Below are positions 20,601 to 28,654 of a stretch of DNA of 64,000 nucleotides, in pieces. The position numbers were made by a program, and so were the translations under genes. A model generated the notes under the pieces. It was not told the origin of the DNA and made no database searches. It saw only the letters and a list, made by a program, of their open reading frames with translations. Each line of letters opens with the position of its first letter. Within the stretch, counting starts at the first letter, position 1. The stretch spans positions 658,968 through 722,967 of the forward strand of contig NZ_CANLTU010000002.1 in assembly GCF_947494125.1 (NCBI RefSeq), in the 5' to 3' direction. This DNA comes from an uncultured Tenacibaculum sp. Its GTDB lineage: Bacteria > Bacteroidota > Bacteroidia > Flavobacteriales > Flavobacteriaceae.

Positions 20601-21161
20601 ATTCTCTCTAGTATAGGATACTTCAACGTCTCCAAAACTTTGTACAACAGGTTCTCCATCTACATAATTCAACACAAACTTTCCATTAGTTCCTCCTGCA
20701 TTAAAACTAAACTGATCTGGATAGAAATCATAACTCGGATCACTAACTTCTCTTGCAACTAATATATTTCGTGTATGCTCACTTAAAAAATAACTCGTAA
20801 AATCAGCTTTATTTACTAAATATCCATTATTTGGAGATTCATCTGGCTTTCCTCTTACTTGTCTAGATATTGACCCCCCATATACTAAAGACCATCCCAT
20901 TCCTGTTCTGGGAGCTGTTTCTGAAACTCTCACACCTCTTGCATGATAACTTAAATTAATAGGAATTGTTATTCCCTTTTGTTGAATTGTATATATTGGT
21001 ACCGAAACATTTGGTAAGCCAGTATAATGAGATACTGGAACATTTGTAAATTCTGATAATGCTGATGCCTCTGGTGAAGGTGGAACAATCTTAGGTAGTT
21101 CTTGCGCATTAACAAATACGCATAAAAGCATTGTAAAAATGCTTATGATTAATATTCTCAT
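17673..21161 (-). CDS. Secreted YD-repeat (Rhs-type) companion protein
   Basis: A 1162-residue protein with a signal peptide (MRILIISIFTMLLCVFVNA, then QELPKIVPPSPEA). The start resembles flavobacterial SpvB/Rhs-like proteins (ISYHARGVRVSE-type block: INLSYHARGVRVSETAPRTG, then GMGWSLVYGGSISR). A long region of beta-rich YxYD-type segments follows, and it ends in clear YD repeats (YHAYDAKGNPTEVSKKDG, ITDPRGQTMYYEYDDFNRLQ). It has no toxin domain. With the next gene only 6 bases away, it probably supplies the first part of a two-chain Rhs cocoon, much like TcB before TcC in Tc toxins. That comparison is inference. It is the first gene of the operon. Confidence 0.8.
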   Translation of the reverse strand: MRILIISIFTMLLCVFVNAQELPKIVPPSPEASALSEFTNVPVSHYTGLPNVSVPIYTIQQKGITIPINLSYHARGVRVSETAPRTGMGWSLVYGGSISRQVRGKPDESPNNGYLVNKADFTSYFLSEHTRNILVAREVSDPSYDFYPDQFSFNAGGTNGKFVLNYVDGEPVVQSFGDVEVSYTRENGFSGKIDSFIVIDSQGNKYYYGKSKDGLRAAQDYQNSIGTTISFVTNVETDLPPSSDETVYSSWKLMDIETVYGELISYFYSEDTTIYYSKGADKHAQIDPYHADFQGQYPKDHGPNSTINMSKIEKITTRLSKVFNYEKQLTKIEFNQGRDKVEFTKSQNKRADSDGYSLDKISIYNDTKRIKSFNLNYSYTTSTDQTNLLWYFVGNSVFDKYLKRMFLSSIQEEAVNGEMLPPYTFTYDSTVLPSTFSSRQDYWGYYNGAENNGPFTRAFDYGNYKPDRRVDVLKSEAGILKQVNYPTGGISKFTYEHNTGRVPEDFKSLKLPSINPGSVGEVELILTKKDFAYTSGGYTPYQVQIPGATNVVYRFECKHFKSEGDTTPDCLFNFTIDQGAVNLSENITLMTSINSNYSGHVSIGVSAPIVPGVDPDLHLGENYDFQITIKYDAPNNRNNLYGAGKRIKKIENISDNGEAIIKEYEYVFPLDGVLSPTISSGGIIGLPAYLNTIKDVNNNVYLNKYYDEGSAYSSFQPNSIGYSSVIEYQGTKQNNLGKIEYTYTNMMDTGGDYYEFPYHPSTDNEWLRGKNIRTKVFKRVANGEYSLVKEVYNKYLYGNNEYIADFEHTGDIKHIESETNSFIFTPKGTRYNWKSNSTVSTINSRTLFKLPLFMRERIPWETGINVSDTNNWGYRVYHLTGGTVNLKRTEEKNYLDGKELKTKTEYFYNYDTHYQVKRTEVTNSKEEKFKTINYYPDEVESINSLGHDNLTTAEFNAIKKLQKKTATNTDGQNRVATPVQVESYKEDNLLTTQRTNFLSQGANLVLPKNVQTSRETDVLEDRVVYHAYDAKGNPTEVSKKDGTHIVYIWGYHQTQPVAKIENATLADIPSATIISIQNASNLDKDTASENTLRTALNGLRGVSALSKAQITTFTYDPLIGATSITDPRGQTMYYEYDDFNRLQFVKDKDRNILKETKYKYKN

Positions 21162-21206
21162 AAAGTTTATTATTGAATTAGCAATTTATTTTTTCATTTA
21201 GCAATA

Positions 21207-21214
21207 CAAATGTA
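21207..21214 (-). promoter_or_regulatory. Possible -7 box for the Rhs operon
   Basis: Minus-strand TACATTTG matches TAnnTTTG, 46 bases before the ATG of the first Rhs gene, in the only gap between this operon and the YigZ gene. No -33 TTG at proper spacing was seen. Confidence 0.4.
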
Positions 21215-21290
21215 AAGCATTTATTTATTCCTCACTAAAACCTATAGTAAAAAATTGCTTCTAAAACATTTAAAAATAGGAATGTAGTAA

Positions 21291-21905
21291 TTATTCTACT
21301 TTTTTTACCTCCACTTTAAAAAGGTTCTCAAAAATTTCGAATATAGTTTGGGCTTCCTTTTTACGTACAGAAATGGTGTATTCGCAATTCATTTCTAATT
21401 TCTGAGCAATTATATTTAAATTTCTTTCCTTAATAATACGCTGTACTTTATTCATCATATCGTAATCAAAAGTTAGCTTATACTGGATATCTATTGTTTT
21501 TTCGATAATTTCTGACGCTTCTAAAGCATATTGGGCAGAAGTACGATAGGCATTTATCAACCCTCCTACTCCAAGTTTTGTTCCTCCAAAATAACGAACT
21601 GAAACAATAAGTATGTTGGTTACTTCAAAAGCTTGTATTTGTCCATAAATAGGCATCCCTGCAGAATTACTAGGTTCACCATCGTCGTTTGCTCTAAATC
21701 TTGTAGTTTCTGTTCCTAACTGCCATGCATAACAAAAATGACGTGCTGAATGATGCTTCTTTTTTAAACCATCTAAAGCCTCTTTTATATCTTCCTCAGA
21801 AAATACAGAAAATGCATAACCAAAGAATTTACTATTTCTATCTTTAAATAATGTTTCTTCTGAAGGAACATCAATTGTTTTATAAGTGTCTTTTACCTCT
21901 TCCAT
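21291..21905 (-). CDS. YigZ/IMPACT-family protein
   Basis: A 204-residue member of the UPF0029/IMPACT family. The N-terminal domain carries the signature block HFCYAWQLG, DDGEPSNSAGMPI and VRYFGGTKLGVGGLINAY (about residues 55-125), and a C-terminal DUF1949-like domain follows. Bacterial members are compact ribosome- or nucleic-acid-linked proteins of poorly known role. It is the last gene of a leftward operon, overlapping the start region of the EamA stop by one base. Confidence 0.9.
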   Translation of the reverse strand: MEEVKDTYKTIDVPSEETLFKDRNSKFFGYAFSVFSEEDIKEALDGLKKKHHSARHFCYAWQLGTETTRFRANDDGEPSNSAGMPIYGQIQAFEVTNILIVSVRYFGGTKLGVGGLINAYRTSAQYALEASEIIEKTIDIQYKLTFDYDMMNKVQRIIKERNLNIIAQKLEMNCEYTISVRKKEAQTIFEIFENLFKVEVKKVE

Positions 21906-22768
21906 TATGCCGAAGCTACTAATAAAATACTAATTACAGCTAGTCCAATGCCAATCCAATTCTTTTTTATTAGTTTTTCTTTAAAAAAGAGCAATGCAAA
22001 AACTGTAGTTAATATTACTATTGACACATTATTAATTGTAAATAACGTTGAACTATCTAGCCCTTTAGTTTGCAAAGCTTTTATTAAAAACTCCATTGAA
22101 TAATAATTAGGAATTCCTAATGCAATTCCTCCAATTAAATTTTTCCAATAAAATTGAAACTTACCGTTTATCATTTGAATAATTACAAAGAAACATCCTA
22201 ATATAAATGCACAACCAAATATGGTTGCTAAAAACATTGGTACATTTCCTGCTGGTACCGAGGTGCTTTCTACATATTTTAAACCAGCATCTATACATCC
22301 CGATCCTATAAATAGTAATAATGGATATAGTAAGTTTTTAAACTTTACTGGAGAAGTATCGCTTTTTGCAGAGGATAAATAAACCGCTACTAAAGCCATT
22401 AAAATTCCTATAATTTTTACAAAACCTACACTTTCTTTATAAACAATTATACCAACGATAATAGGAATTACTACAGACATTTTTCCTGCAACAGATGCTA
22501 CCGAAAGTCCATTCTTCTGTGCTGTAAGCCCCATTACATTAAATACAGATATAAATAAAAACCCCAAACAAAAAGCTCCAAAAAACCAAGGCTGTTCTGG
22601 TATTTCTACTATTGACAAAGGTATATTTGATGAAAATAATCCAAAAGATAATGCTATAGCATAATTAATAACAATAGCCTGTAATGTATTAATCTTAAAA
22701 ACATCAAATAGTTTAAAGATTACAAATAGTAAACTTGAAACTAAAATACTTAGTATTAAATAATTCAC
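21905..22768 (-). CDS. EamA-family (DMT superfamily) transporter
   Basis: A 287-residue inner-membrane protein with about ten hydrophobic helices in two halves. This is the typical EamA drug/metabolite transporter layout (KMSVVIPIIVGIIVYKESVG in the first half, NNVSIVILTTVFALLFFKEK in the second). Substrate cannot be assigned. It sits between HAD and YigZ genes with 1-base spacing or overlap on both sides, so it is part of the same transcript. Confidence 0.85.
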   Translation of the reverse strand: MNYLILSILVSSLLFVIFKLFDVFKINTLQAIVINYAIALSFGLFSSNIPLSIVEIPEQPWFFGAFCLGFLFISVFNVMGLTAQKNGLSVASVAGKMSVVIPIIVGIIVYKESVGFVKIIGILMALVAVYLSSAKSDTSPVKFKNLLYPLLLFIGSGCIDAGLKYVESTSVPAGNVPMFLATIFGCAFILGCFFVIIQMINGKFQFYWKNLIGGIALGIPNYYSMEFLIKALQTKGLDSSTLFTINNVSIVILTTVFALLFFKEKLIKKNWIGIGLAVISILLVASA

Positions 22769-22769
22769 G

Positions 22770-23378
22770 TTAAAACTCTTTCCTCGTTAATAAATCAACC
22801 ACATCTTCTTTTCCTGGAGTTAAATTCCAAACATGCATTCCTAATTCTTTTGCTGCATTGGTATTTTCTTCTGTATCGTCTATAAAAATAGTTTCAACAG
22901 CGTTTAAATTATTCTCAGCTAATACAAATTCATAGATATTTGTATTGGGTTTTCTCAAGTTTATTTCATGTGACAAATAAAATTGTTCAAAACAACTTTT
23001 AAAATCATTGTATAATTCAGCCCCCCAATCGTTTTGAATCCATGAAATATGTAAATCATTTGTATTGCTCAACAAGAATATTCGATACTTTTCAGAAGCC
23101 ACAAGCTCTTTAAGGAACTCCAATCTATGTAATGGAAAATCTAACAAAATAGCGTTCCATGCGTTTACTAAATCTTCTCTATTTAATTGCGGAAATTTAT
23201 TCTGATAAAAATTCACAAACTCATCAGTAGAAATTAACCCCATCTCATACTTATAATAGGTCTCTATCATGTCTTGTGAAATATCACTTACTCCTAACTT
23301 TGCTAACTCTTTATAGGTAGCTTCTTTGTCTAAATTGATGAATATATCACCAAAATCAAAAATGATGTTTTTAATCAT
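22770..23378 (-). CDS. HAD-superfamily hydrolase (IA-type phosphatase)
   Basis: A 202-residue haloacid dehalogenase-like hydrolase. Motif I is IIFDFGDIFI, in which the second catalytic Asp is present as DFGD. Motif II is FLLSNTNDLH, the motif III Lys is in NLRKPNTNIYE, and motif IV is TIFIDDTEEN. The DFG(D/G) form resembles YihX-like sugar-phosphate phosphatases. Its start overlaps the ribD end by 8 bases. In flavobacteria this gene often follows ribD and may supply the missing flavin-intermediate phosphatase, but that is inference. Confidence 0.85.
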   Translation of the reverse strand: MIKNIIFDFGDIFINLDKEATYKELAKLGVSDISQDMIETYYKYEMGLISTDEFVNFYQNKFPQLNREDLVNAWNAILLDFPLHRLEFLKELVASEKYRIFLLSNTNDLHISWIQNDWGAELYNDFKSCFEQFYLSHEINLRKPNTNIYEFVLAENNLNAVETIFIDDTEENTNAAKELGMHVWNLTPGKEDVVDLLTRKEF

Positions 23379-24420
23379 TTATATATATCTTTAACACATC
23401 GCTATCGATGCTTTCTTTGTTTATTAATTTACCTTTTATCTCTGGAGCCTTAACTCCACTTCCAAATACTGAATTACCTACAAAAACTCTAGCTTCATCC
23501 CATAATTCAGCATCTATAAATGTTTGTAAAGTCTTAGTACCACCTTCCACAATAACCGATTGAATATTGTGCTTTTGCAAAACTTCACATACTTGTTGTG
23601 CTATATTCTTTTTGAAATCTATTCTTTCATAAGAGATAGTTTCACTTTGTTTACTATGATAATTTTTTTTATTCTCTTCTGTAATCACAATAGTTTTTAC
23701 ATTGCCATCAAACACATTTACATCTTGTGGTACTCGAAGACTTTTATCTAACACTATTCTTATTGGATTGTTTCCTGTCCAACTACGCACGGTTAACGAA
23801 GGATTATCAGCTATTACAGTATTAGTTCCTATCAAAATAGCATGTTCTTCACTCCTCCACTTATGTACTAATTGTTGTGAATATTGATTAGAAATCCAAA
23901 CTGGTTTTTGTTCATCCTTAGTTAAAGGCGCTACAAAACCATCATTAGTTTCTGCCCATTTTAAAATAATATAAGGGCGCTTTTTGTTTTGTACCGTAAA
24001 GAATCGTTTATGCTGTTCTTTACACGCATTTTCTAATACCCCAACAGTTACATTACAACCAGCTTTATCTAATCGTTCTATACCTTTTCCTGCTACCAAA
24101 CTATTGGTATCTATACAACCTATTACTACATTGGGTATTTGATTTTTTACAATTAAATCGGCACAAGGAGGTGTTTTTCCATAATGCGAACATGGTTCAA
24201 GTGTTACGTATATGGTTGCTTCTCTTAACTGTTCTTTATTTTTAACAGCATCTATAGCATTTACTTCCGCATGATTTCCACCATAGGCGCTTGTATATCC
24301 TTCTCCTATAATACGATCTTGGTAAACAACCACAGCTCCTACAGAAGGATTAGGACGTGCAGTTCCTATACCTTTCTCTGCTAATTCTAAACAACGTTTT
24401 ATGTATTTTTCGTGATTCAA
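23371..24420 (-). CDS. ribD: Bifunctional riboflavin deaminase/reductase RibD
   Basis: Carries out the second and third steps of riboflavin synthesis: deamination of the pyrimidine, then NADPH-dependent reduction of the ribose. The N-terminal deaminase domain has the zinc motif HAEVNAI...TLEPCSHYGKTPPCADLI. The C-terminal reductase domain has WAETNDGFVA, GTNTVIADNPSLTVR and VIVEGGTKTLQTFID. The length, 349 residues, is standard. It overlaps the HAD gene downstream and follows the LEA-type lipoprotein gene by 6 bases. No FMN riboswitch was recognised upstream. Confidence 0.95.
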   Translation of the reverse strand: MNHEKYIKRCLELAEKGIGTARPNPSVGAVVVYQDRIIGEGYTSAYGGNHAEVNAIDAVKNKEQLREATIYVTLEPCSHYGKTPPCADLIVKNQIPNVVIGCIDTNSLVAGKGIERLDKAGCNVTVGVLENACKEQHKRFFTVQNKKRPYIILKWAETNDGFVAPLTKDEQKPVWISNQYSQQLVHKWRSEEHAILIGTNTVIADNPSLTVRSWTGNNPIRIVLDKSLRVPQDVNVFDGNVKTIVITEENKKNYHSKQSETISYERIDFKKNIAQQVCEVLQKHNIQSVIVEGGTKTLQTFIDAELWDEARVFVGNSVFGSGVKAPEIKGKLINKESIDSDVLKIYIND

Positions 24421-24426
24421 AAAAGG

Positions 24427-24900
24427 CTATAATTTTATTTTAATGTCTTCAGTTTTATCAATAGGATAAATATGAGAAAAACCTAAAACTTTATACTTTA
24501 TATCTCCTTTAAACTGAACTTTTACACTTTTACTTAGTAGTGAATTAATCAATCCTCCTAAAATTCCACCACCTTCACTAGAAAACACTTTTTTAGTTGG
24601 TATCACAACTTTTAATGGAATTGCAAATTCTTGTCTTGCAGGAACTTTAAACACTTCTGAAGACACCTTAGCCATTTCATCACCATTAATCAATACTTTT
24701 ATTTCATCTGTAGATATCTTTCCTCCAATATCATTTGGATTTTTAAAAAAAGCATTTGCGTTTAAATGTATTGTATCTGGTGTTATTGACATTATTTTTA
24801 CATCATCTACTTTTATAAATACAGGTTTTTCTTTTACAGAACATCCTATAATTAATGATACAACTATAAAAAACACCAATTTCTTCATACGAATTCTCAT
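24427..24900 (-). CDS. LEA type 2 (WHy domain) lipoprotein
   Basis: A 157-residue protein with a lipoprotein signal (FFIVVSLIIGCS) and one WHy/LEA-2 domain. The telltale run is VDDVKIMSITPDTIHLNANA, with FFKNPNDIGGKI and the partner strand VPARQEFAIPLKVVIP. Such proteins are common small envelope lipoproteins in Bacteroidota, of unknown role. An ATG at 24888 (MKKLVFF) is a plausible alternative start. It is the first gene of the ribD operon. Confidence 0.8.
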   Translation of the reverse strand: MRIRMKKLVFFIVVSLIIGCSVKEKPVFIKVDDVKIMSITPDTIHLNANAFFKNPNDIGGKISTDEIKVLINGDEMAKVSSEVFKVPARQEFAIPLKVVIPTKKVFSSEGGGILGGLINSLLSKSVKVQFKGDIKYKVLGFSHIYPIDKTEDIKIKL

Positions 24901-24920
24901 TTTTTAGCTAATTTGCAATG

Positions 24921-24928
24921 CAAAAATA
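24921..24928 (-). promoter_or_regulatory. Possible -7 box for the ribD operon
   Basis: Minus-strand TATTTTTG matches TAnnTTTG, 21 bases before the first ATG of the lipoprotein gene, in the 38-base gap to the divergent GNAT gene. Confidence 0.35.
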
Positions 24929-24938
24929 AGGTATTCCT

Positions 24939-25430
24939 ATGACACCCTCAGATTTTATTATTCGAGAAATACAACCCAGTGACAATCAACAAATAGCGAA
25001 AGTTATACGTGAGGTTTTAATTGAATTTGAAGCCCCTAAAGTTGGTACTGCCTATGAAGATAAAGCTACCGATTTAATGTTTGAAACGTACCAAAAAGAA
25101 AATGCAGCTTATTTTGTAATTGAACATGACAATAAAATTGTTGGAGGTGCTGGTTTTGCTAAGTTAGAAGGTACTGAAAATGCTGTTTGTGAATTTCAAA
25201 AAATGTATTTCTTACCTATTACTAGAGGAAAAGGATTAGGAAGTAAACTAATAGACCATTGTTTAACCGAAGCTAAAAAACAAGGCTACACTCAGTGCTA
25301 TTTAGAAACCATGCCTTATATGGAAGCCGCTAGAGCTTTGTATAAAAAAAATGGTTTTACAAACTTAGACAAGCCAATAGGAAACACAGGACATTATTCT
25401 TGTAATGTTTGGATGCTTAAAAATCTGTAA
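24939..25430 (+). CDS. GNAT-family N-acetyltransferase
   Basis: A 163-residue acetyltransferase. The acetyl-CoA binding motif A is visible as FQKMYFLPITRGKGLGSKLI (R-x-x-G-x-G), preceded by VGGAGFAKLEG and followed by CYLETMPYMEAARALYKKNG. The substrate is not predictable from sequence. It is divergent from the ribD operon and directly upstream of prmC. Confidence 0.88.
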   Translation: MTPSDFIIREIQPSDNQQIAKVIREVLIEFEAPKVGTAYEDKATDLMFETYQKENAAYFVIEHDNKIVGGAGFAKLEGTENAVCEFQKMYFLPITRGKGLGSKLIDHCLTEAKKQGYTQCYLETMPYMEAARALYKKNGFTNLDKPIGNTGHYSCNVWMLKNL

Positions 25431-25452
25431 ACAAGAAAATACCCTATATAAG

Positions 25453-26298
25453 ATGCAGCTTAAACAATACAAAGTTTATTTCTCAGATAAACTATCTTCA
25501 ATTTATCCTAAAACAGAAATAGACACCTTTTTCTCCTATTTAATTGAAGAGTATTTGGGGTTACAGCGAATTGACATGATCATGAAACCTGATTTTGAAA
25601 TTTCTACAGAAAAAGAAAAAGCTTTAAATATCGCACTAGAAAGGCTAGGTAAAGAAGAACCAATTCAATATATTATTGAAAAGACCGAGTTTTATGGACT
25701 ACCATTTAACGTAAATAGGCATACACTAATTCCTCGTCCAGAAACCGAAGAACTTGTAGAATGGGTTTTAAACACTACAGAAAAAGAAAAAAAATTAAAT
25801 TTCATTGATATTGGTACTGGTTCTGGCTGTATCCCTATTAGCTTAAAAAAGAACTTACCAAGTGCTAATGTGAGTGCTATTGATATTTCTGATGATGCTT
25901 TAAAAATAGCCAAACAAAATGCTCAGTTAAATAATGTTATTATTAATTTTATTAGGAGGGATATTTTAGAAACTGAAGAATTACCTCAATTGTATGATGT
26001 TATTGTTTCAAATCCACCCTATGTAAGAAACCTTGAAAAGGTGGAGATTAAAAATAACGTTTTAGAAAATGAACCTCATTTAGCTTTATTTGTTGATGAT
26101 AATAATCCCTTAATATTTTATAGTAAAATTGCTGATTTAGCTAAAGATCATTTAACCAAAAATGGAATTTTATTTTTTGAAATCAATCAGTATTTAGGAA
26201 AAGAAACTATGGATATGCTTAAAGAAAAAGGGTTTATAAATATTGAATTACGTAAAGATTTCTTAACCAACGACAGAATGATTAAAGCTTCTTTATAA
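25453..26298 (+). CDS. prmC: Release factor glutamine methyltransferase PrmC
   Basis: Methylates the Gln of the GGQ motif in peptide-chain release factors. The N-terminal helical domain is followed by the SAM site FIDIGTGSGCIPI and the catalytic NPPY motif in VSNPPYVRN, both diagnostic. The chosen start (ATG, MQLKQYKVYF) gives 281 residues, close to the usual 280. An in-frame ATG at 25405 overlaps the previous gene and adds a non-conserved tail. The 3' end overlaps the convergent MocR gene by 6 bases. Confidence 0.92.
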   Translation: MQLKQYKVYFSDKLSSIYPKTEIDTFFSYLIEEYLGLQRIDMIMKPDFEISTEKEKALNIALERLGKEEPIQYIIEKTEFYGLPFNVNRHTLIPRPETEELVEWVLNTTEKEKKLNFIDIGTGSGCIPISLKKNLPSANVSAIDISDDALKIAKQNAQLNNVIINFIRRDILETEELPQLYDVIVSNPPYVRNLEKVEIKNNVLENEPHLALFVDDNNPLIFYSKIADLAKDHLTKNGILFFEINQYLGKETMDMLKEKGFINIELRKDFLTNDRMIKASL

Positions 26299-27765
26299 AG
26301 ATTTTAATATTAGTTTTAACTTAAAAATTAATTCATAAATTTCTCCTTCATTATAACTAGCAAATCCCATTCTAATAGCATTGTGCTTTGTATTTGCCAT
26401 ATCGTATCGTTGCCACTCTCCTATTTCTAATTGATGTTTTTTTGCTTCATCAGAAACCTGATTCCATGAATATTTTTTATTCAAACGTACCCAAACTGCC
26501 ATACCTCCTTTAGGCTTTTCAAATTGAAAATATTCAGTTAATTCGTCTTTTAAAAGTTTACAGAATAAATCTCTACGCAATTTATAAATCTTCAATACTT
26601 TTCTAATATGCCTATCTAAATCTCCGGATTTAATAAAATCTGCAAAAGTAAGTTCAAGAAGTGCATCTCCTTGTCTATCTACAAAACCTCGCAGTTTTGA
26701 AGCTTCATCAACAAACTCTTTAGAAGCAATTAAATAACCAATTCTAAAAACAGGTGCCACAGTTTTGCATACAGACCCTATATAAATAACATTTCCATTC
26801 GTATCGTGACTAGCTAAAGGCAATATGGGCGCATGATTATAGTTAAAATCGTAATCATAATCATCTTCAATAATAGCAAAAATATACTTCTTTGCTAAAT
26901 TTAATAAATGAATCCTTCTTTCTGCCGATAATGTTACTGTTGTTGGGTGATGATGGTGAGAAGTTACATATACCGCTTTAATTTGCTGTTTCTGGCAAAG
27001 CTTTTCTATCTCATCGGTTACAATTCCGTTTTCATCAACCAGCACTCTTAATAAATTAGCTTTTTGATGTAAGAAAGTTGTGTCTGCAGATCCGTAATTA
27101 GTTTCTCCAACTACAATATTATCTCCTTTTTTTAATAATAGTTTTGATGATAACCAAATTCCCATTTGACTTCCACGAGTAATTAATATATTTTCTTTTA
27201 AAATTCGCAAGCCTCTAGTTTCATTCAAATAACTAACTAATATTTCTCTTAGTTTACTATTTCCGTAGGTAGACCCATAACCTAACTCTTTATAAATATT
27301 TTTTTTTGATGCTATCCTCCTATAAGTCCTTACTATTTCTTCTACAGGTGTTAATCTCCCATCAGAAGTACCATCATTTATATATATATTATCGACTAAT
27401 TCTGTTTCTCTTTTTTTTAGTAACTCGTTATTTTCATAAAAAGAAAATCCTGTTTTTAACTTCTCCCTTTTTATACTTTCTTTTACAATACTGGTTGTAT
27501 TAAGTAAAGGCAAATTACTATGTACAAATGTTCCTTTTTTAGGAATGCTTTCAACCCATCCTTGTAATGCTAATTCTTCATAACAAGCTACAACTGTTTT
27601 TCTATGCACATTTAATAAATCAGCAAAACTTCTCGTTCCTGGCAATTTTGTTCCAGATGAAAGTTTTCCTCCTTTTATAAAATTTATAAATTGATTTGCA
27701 AATTGTAAATACAACGGTTCTTTACAACTTCGATTAACTTTAAAACTGGTTTTATAAGGAAACAT
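26293..27765 (-). CDS. MocR-type GntR/aminotransferase regulator
   Basis: A 490-residue fusion of a GntR winged helix (GTRSFADLLNVHRKTVVACYE, about residues 40-75) and a fold-type I aminotransferase domain. The PLP Lys lies in IGSVCKTVAPVFRIGY (about residue 332). Members such as PdxR and GabR bind PLP and control neighbouring genes. It is divergent from an operon that ends in a pyridoxamine-phosphate-oxidase-like gene, a link typical of PdxR-like regulators. The intergenic region holds a perfect 9-bp inverted repeat, the probable operator. Its ligand and true targets are inferred. Confidence 0.9.
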   Translation of the reverse strand: MFPYKTSFKVNRSCKEPLYLQFANQFINFIKGGKLSSGTKLPGTRSFADLLNVHRKTVVACYEELALQGWVESIPKKGTFVHSNLPLLNTTSIVKESIKREKLKTGFSFYENNELLKKRETELVDNIYINDGTSDGRLTPVEEIVRTYRRIASKKNIYKELGYGSTYGNSKLREILVSYLNETRGLRILKENILITRGSQMGIWLSSKLLLKKGDNIVVGETNYGSADTTFLHQKANLLRVLVDENGIVTDEIEKLCQKQQIKAVYVTSHHHHPTTVTLSAERRIHLLNLAKKYIFAIIEDDYDYDFNYNHAPILPLASHDTNGNVIYIGSVCKTVAPVFRIGYLIASKEFVDEASKLRGFVDRQGDALLELTFADFIKSGDLDRHIRKVLKIYKLRRDLFCKLLKDELTEYFQFEKPKGGMAVWVRLNKKYSWNQVSDEAKKHQLEIGEWQRYDMANTKHNAIRMGFASYNEGEIYELIFKLKLILKSL

Positions 27766-27809
27766 CTGGACTATTTATTGTTTTTATTCTGGACCAACAT
27801 AATAGTCCA
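27766..27809. promoter_or_regulatory. Candidate MocR operator
   Basis: TGGACTATT at 27767-27775 and its exact reverse complement AATAGTCCA at 27801-27809 flank a third partial copy, CTGGACC, at 27789-27795. The set ends 10 bases before the -7 box of the rightward operon and touches the start codon region of the regulator gene, which fits control of both. Confidence 0.6.
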
Positions 27810-27818
27810 TAAAAATAG

Positions 27819-27826
27819 TATTTTTG
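27819..27826 (+). promoter_or_regulatory. Likely -7 box of the DinB operon
   Basis: TATTTTTG matches TAnnTTTG and predicts transcription from about 27833, 12 bases before the ATG at 27845. It covers the first codon of an in-frame TTG start at 27824, arguing against that start. Confidence 0.5.
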
Positions 27827-27844
27827 GATAACAAAACAGCAAAC

Positions 27845-28363
27845 ATGATTAGACAAGATTTAAAAAGCACTGAATACAACGAATACTTTTCGAGATATAT
27901 TAATAAGGTTTCTAACAAAACGAACCTTGCTAAAGGTTTTGAAGAAGATAAAAACATGGTTATTGATTTCTTTACTTCAATACCAGAAAGCAAATTAGAA
28001 TATCGTTATCAGCCAGAAAAATGGAGTATTAAAGAAGTGCTACAACACATTATAGACACTGAGAGAATTTTCATGTATCGTTTTTTACGTATTGCCAGGA
28101 ATGACACTACAGCACTGGCTGGGTTTGATCAAGATATATACATATCACCATCTCTAGCAAATACAAAATCTATTAAAGAATTAATACATGAATTTACAAC
28201 GACACGTCTGTATTCATTGAATTTACTAAACAGTATTTCTGATGAAAATCTACAAAATATTGGAACAGCAAGTAACGCTAAAATATCTGCAAGAGCTTGT
28301 GCTTTTGTGTTGTTAGGACATAGTATATGGCATATAGAAATTATTAAAGAACGCTATTTATAA
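27845..28363 (+). CDS. DinB-family protein
   Basis: A 172-residue four-helix-bundle protein of the DinB/YfiT superfamily. The metal-binding His residues are in EVLQHIIDTER and in GHSIWHIEII, and KWSIKEVLQH is the family's usual lead-in. Many such proteins are thiol-dependent transferases, but the function here is unknown. The ATG at 27845 was chosen over an in-frame TTG at 27824, which sits inside the predicted -7 box. The stop overlaps the next ATG by one base. It is first in a four-gene operon opposite the MocR gene. Confidence 0.85.
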   Translation: MIRQDLKSTEYNEYFSRYINKVSNKTNLAKGFEEDKNMVIDFFTSIPESKLEYRYQPEKWSIKEVLQHIIDTERIFMYRFLRIARNDTTALAGFDQDIYISPSLANTKSIKELIHEFTTTRLYSLNLLNSISDENLQNIGTASNAKISARACAFVLLGHSIWHIEIIKERYL

Positions 28364-28653
28364 TGTTAGAAATTAGACCAAACTGCGAACACTGCAATAA
28401 AGATTTACCAAACACATCTACCGAAGCAATGATCTGTTCTTTTGAATGCACCTACTGTAAAACTTGTGCTTTAGAAGTTTTTGAAAACGTTTGCCCAAGT
28501 TGTTCGGGAAATTTTATTGAAAGACCTATTCGCCCTTCAAAAATGATTGAAAAATACCCAGCTTCAATTCAACGACTTTTTAAACCTAAGGAGTTAGAAA
28601 AAGCTAGAATCAATTCGAAAACATTCAAAAATATACACCCAAAAAAAAGATAA
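28363..28653 (+). CDS. DUF1272 zinc-ribbon-like protein
   Basis: A 96-residue member of DUF1272. It opens with LEIRPNCEHCNKDLP and continues with the Cys-rich block CSFECTYCKTCALEVFENVC and CPSCSGNFIERPIRP. The nine Cys residues form several CxxC pairs and probably bind zinc. The function of the family is unknown. It is wedged between DinB and GNAT genes with almost no spacing, so it is part of one transcript. Confidence 0.85.
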   Translation: MLEIRPNCEHCNKDLPNTSTEAMICSFECTYCKTCALEVFENVCPSCSGNFIERPIRPSKMIEKYPASIQRLFKPKELEKARINSKTFKNIHPKKR

Positions 28654-28654
28654 A

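Noticed and set aside
10902..21161. Tc-toxin (TcB/TcC) locus
   Set aside because: No TcA-like gene is present, both proteins have Sec signal peptides, and the Ig and calcium repeats are not Tc features. Only a loose structural analogy was kept.
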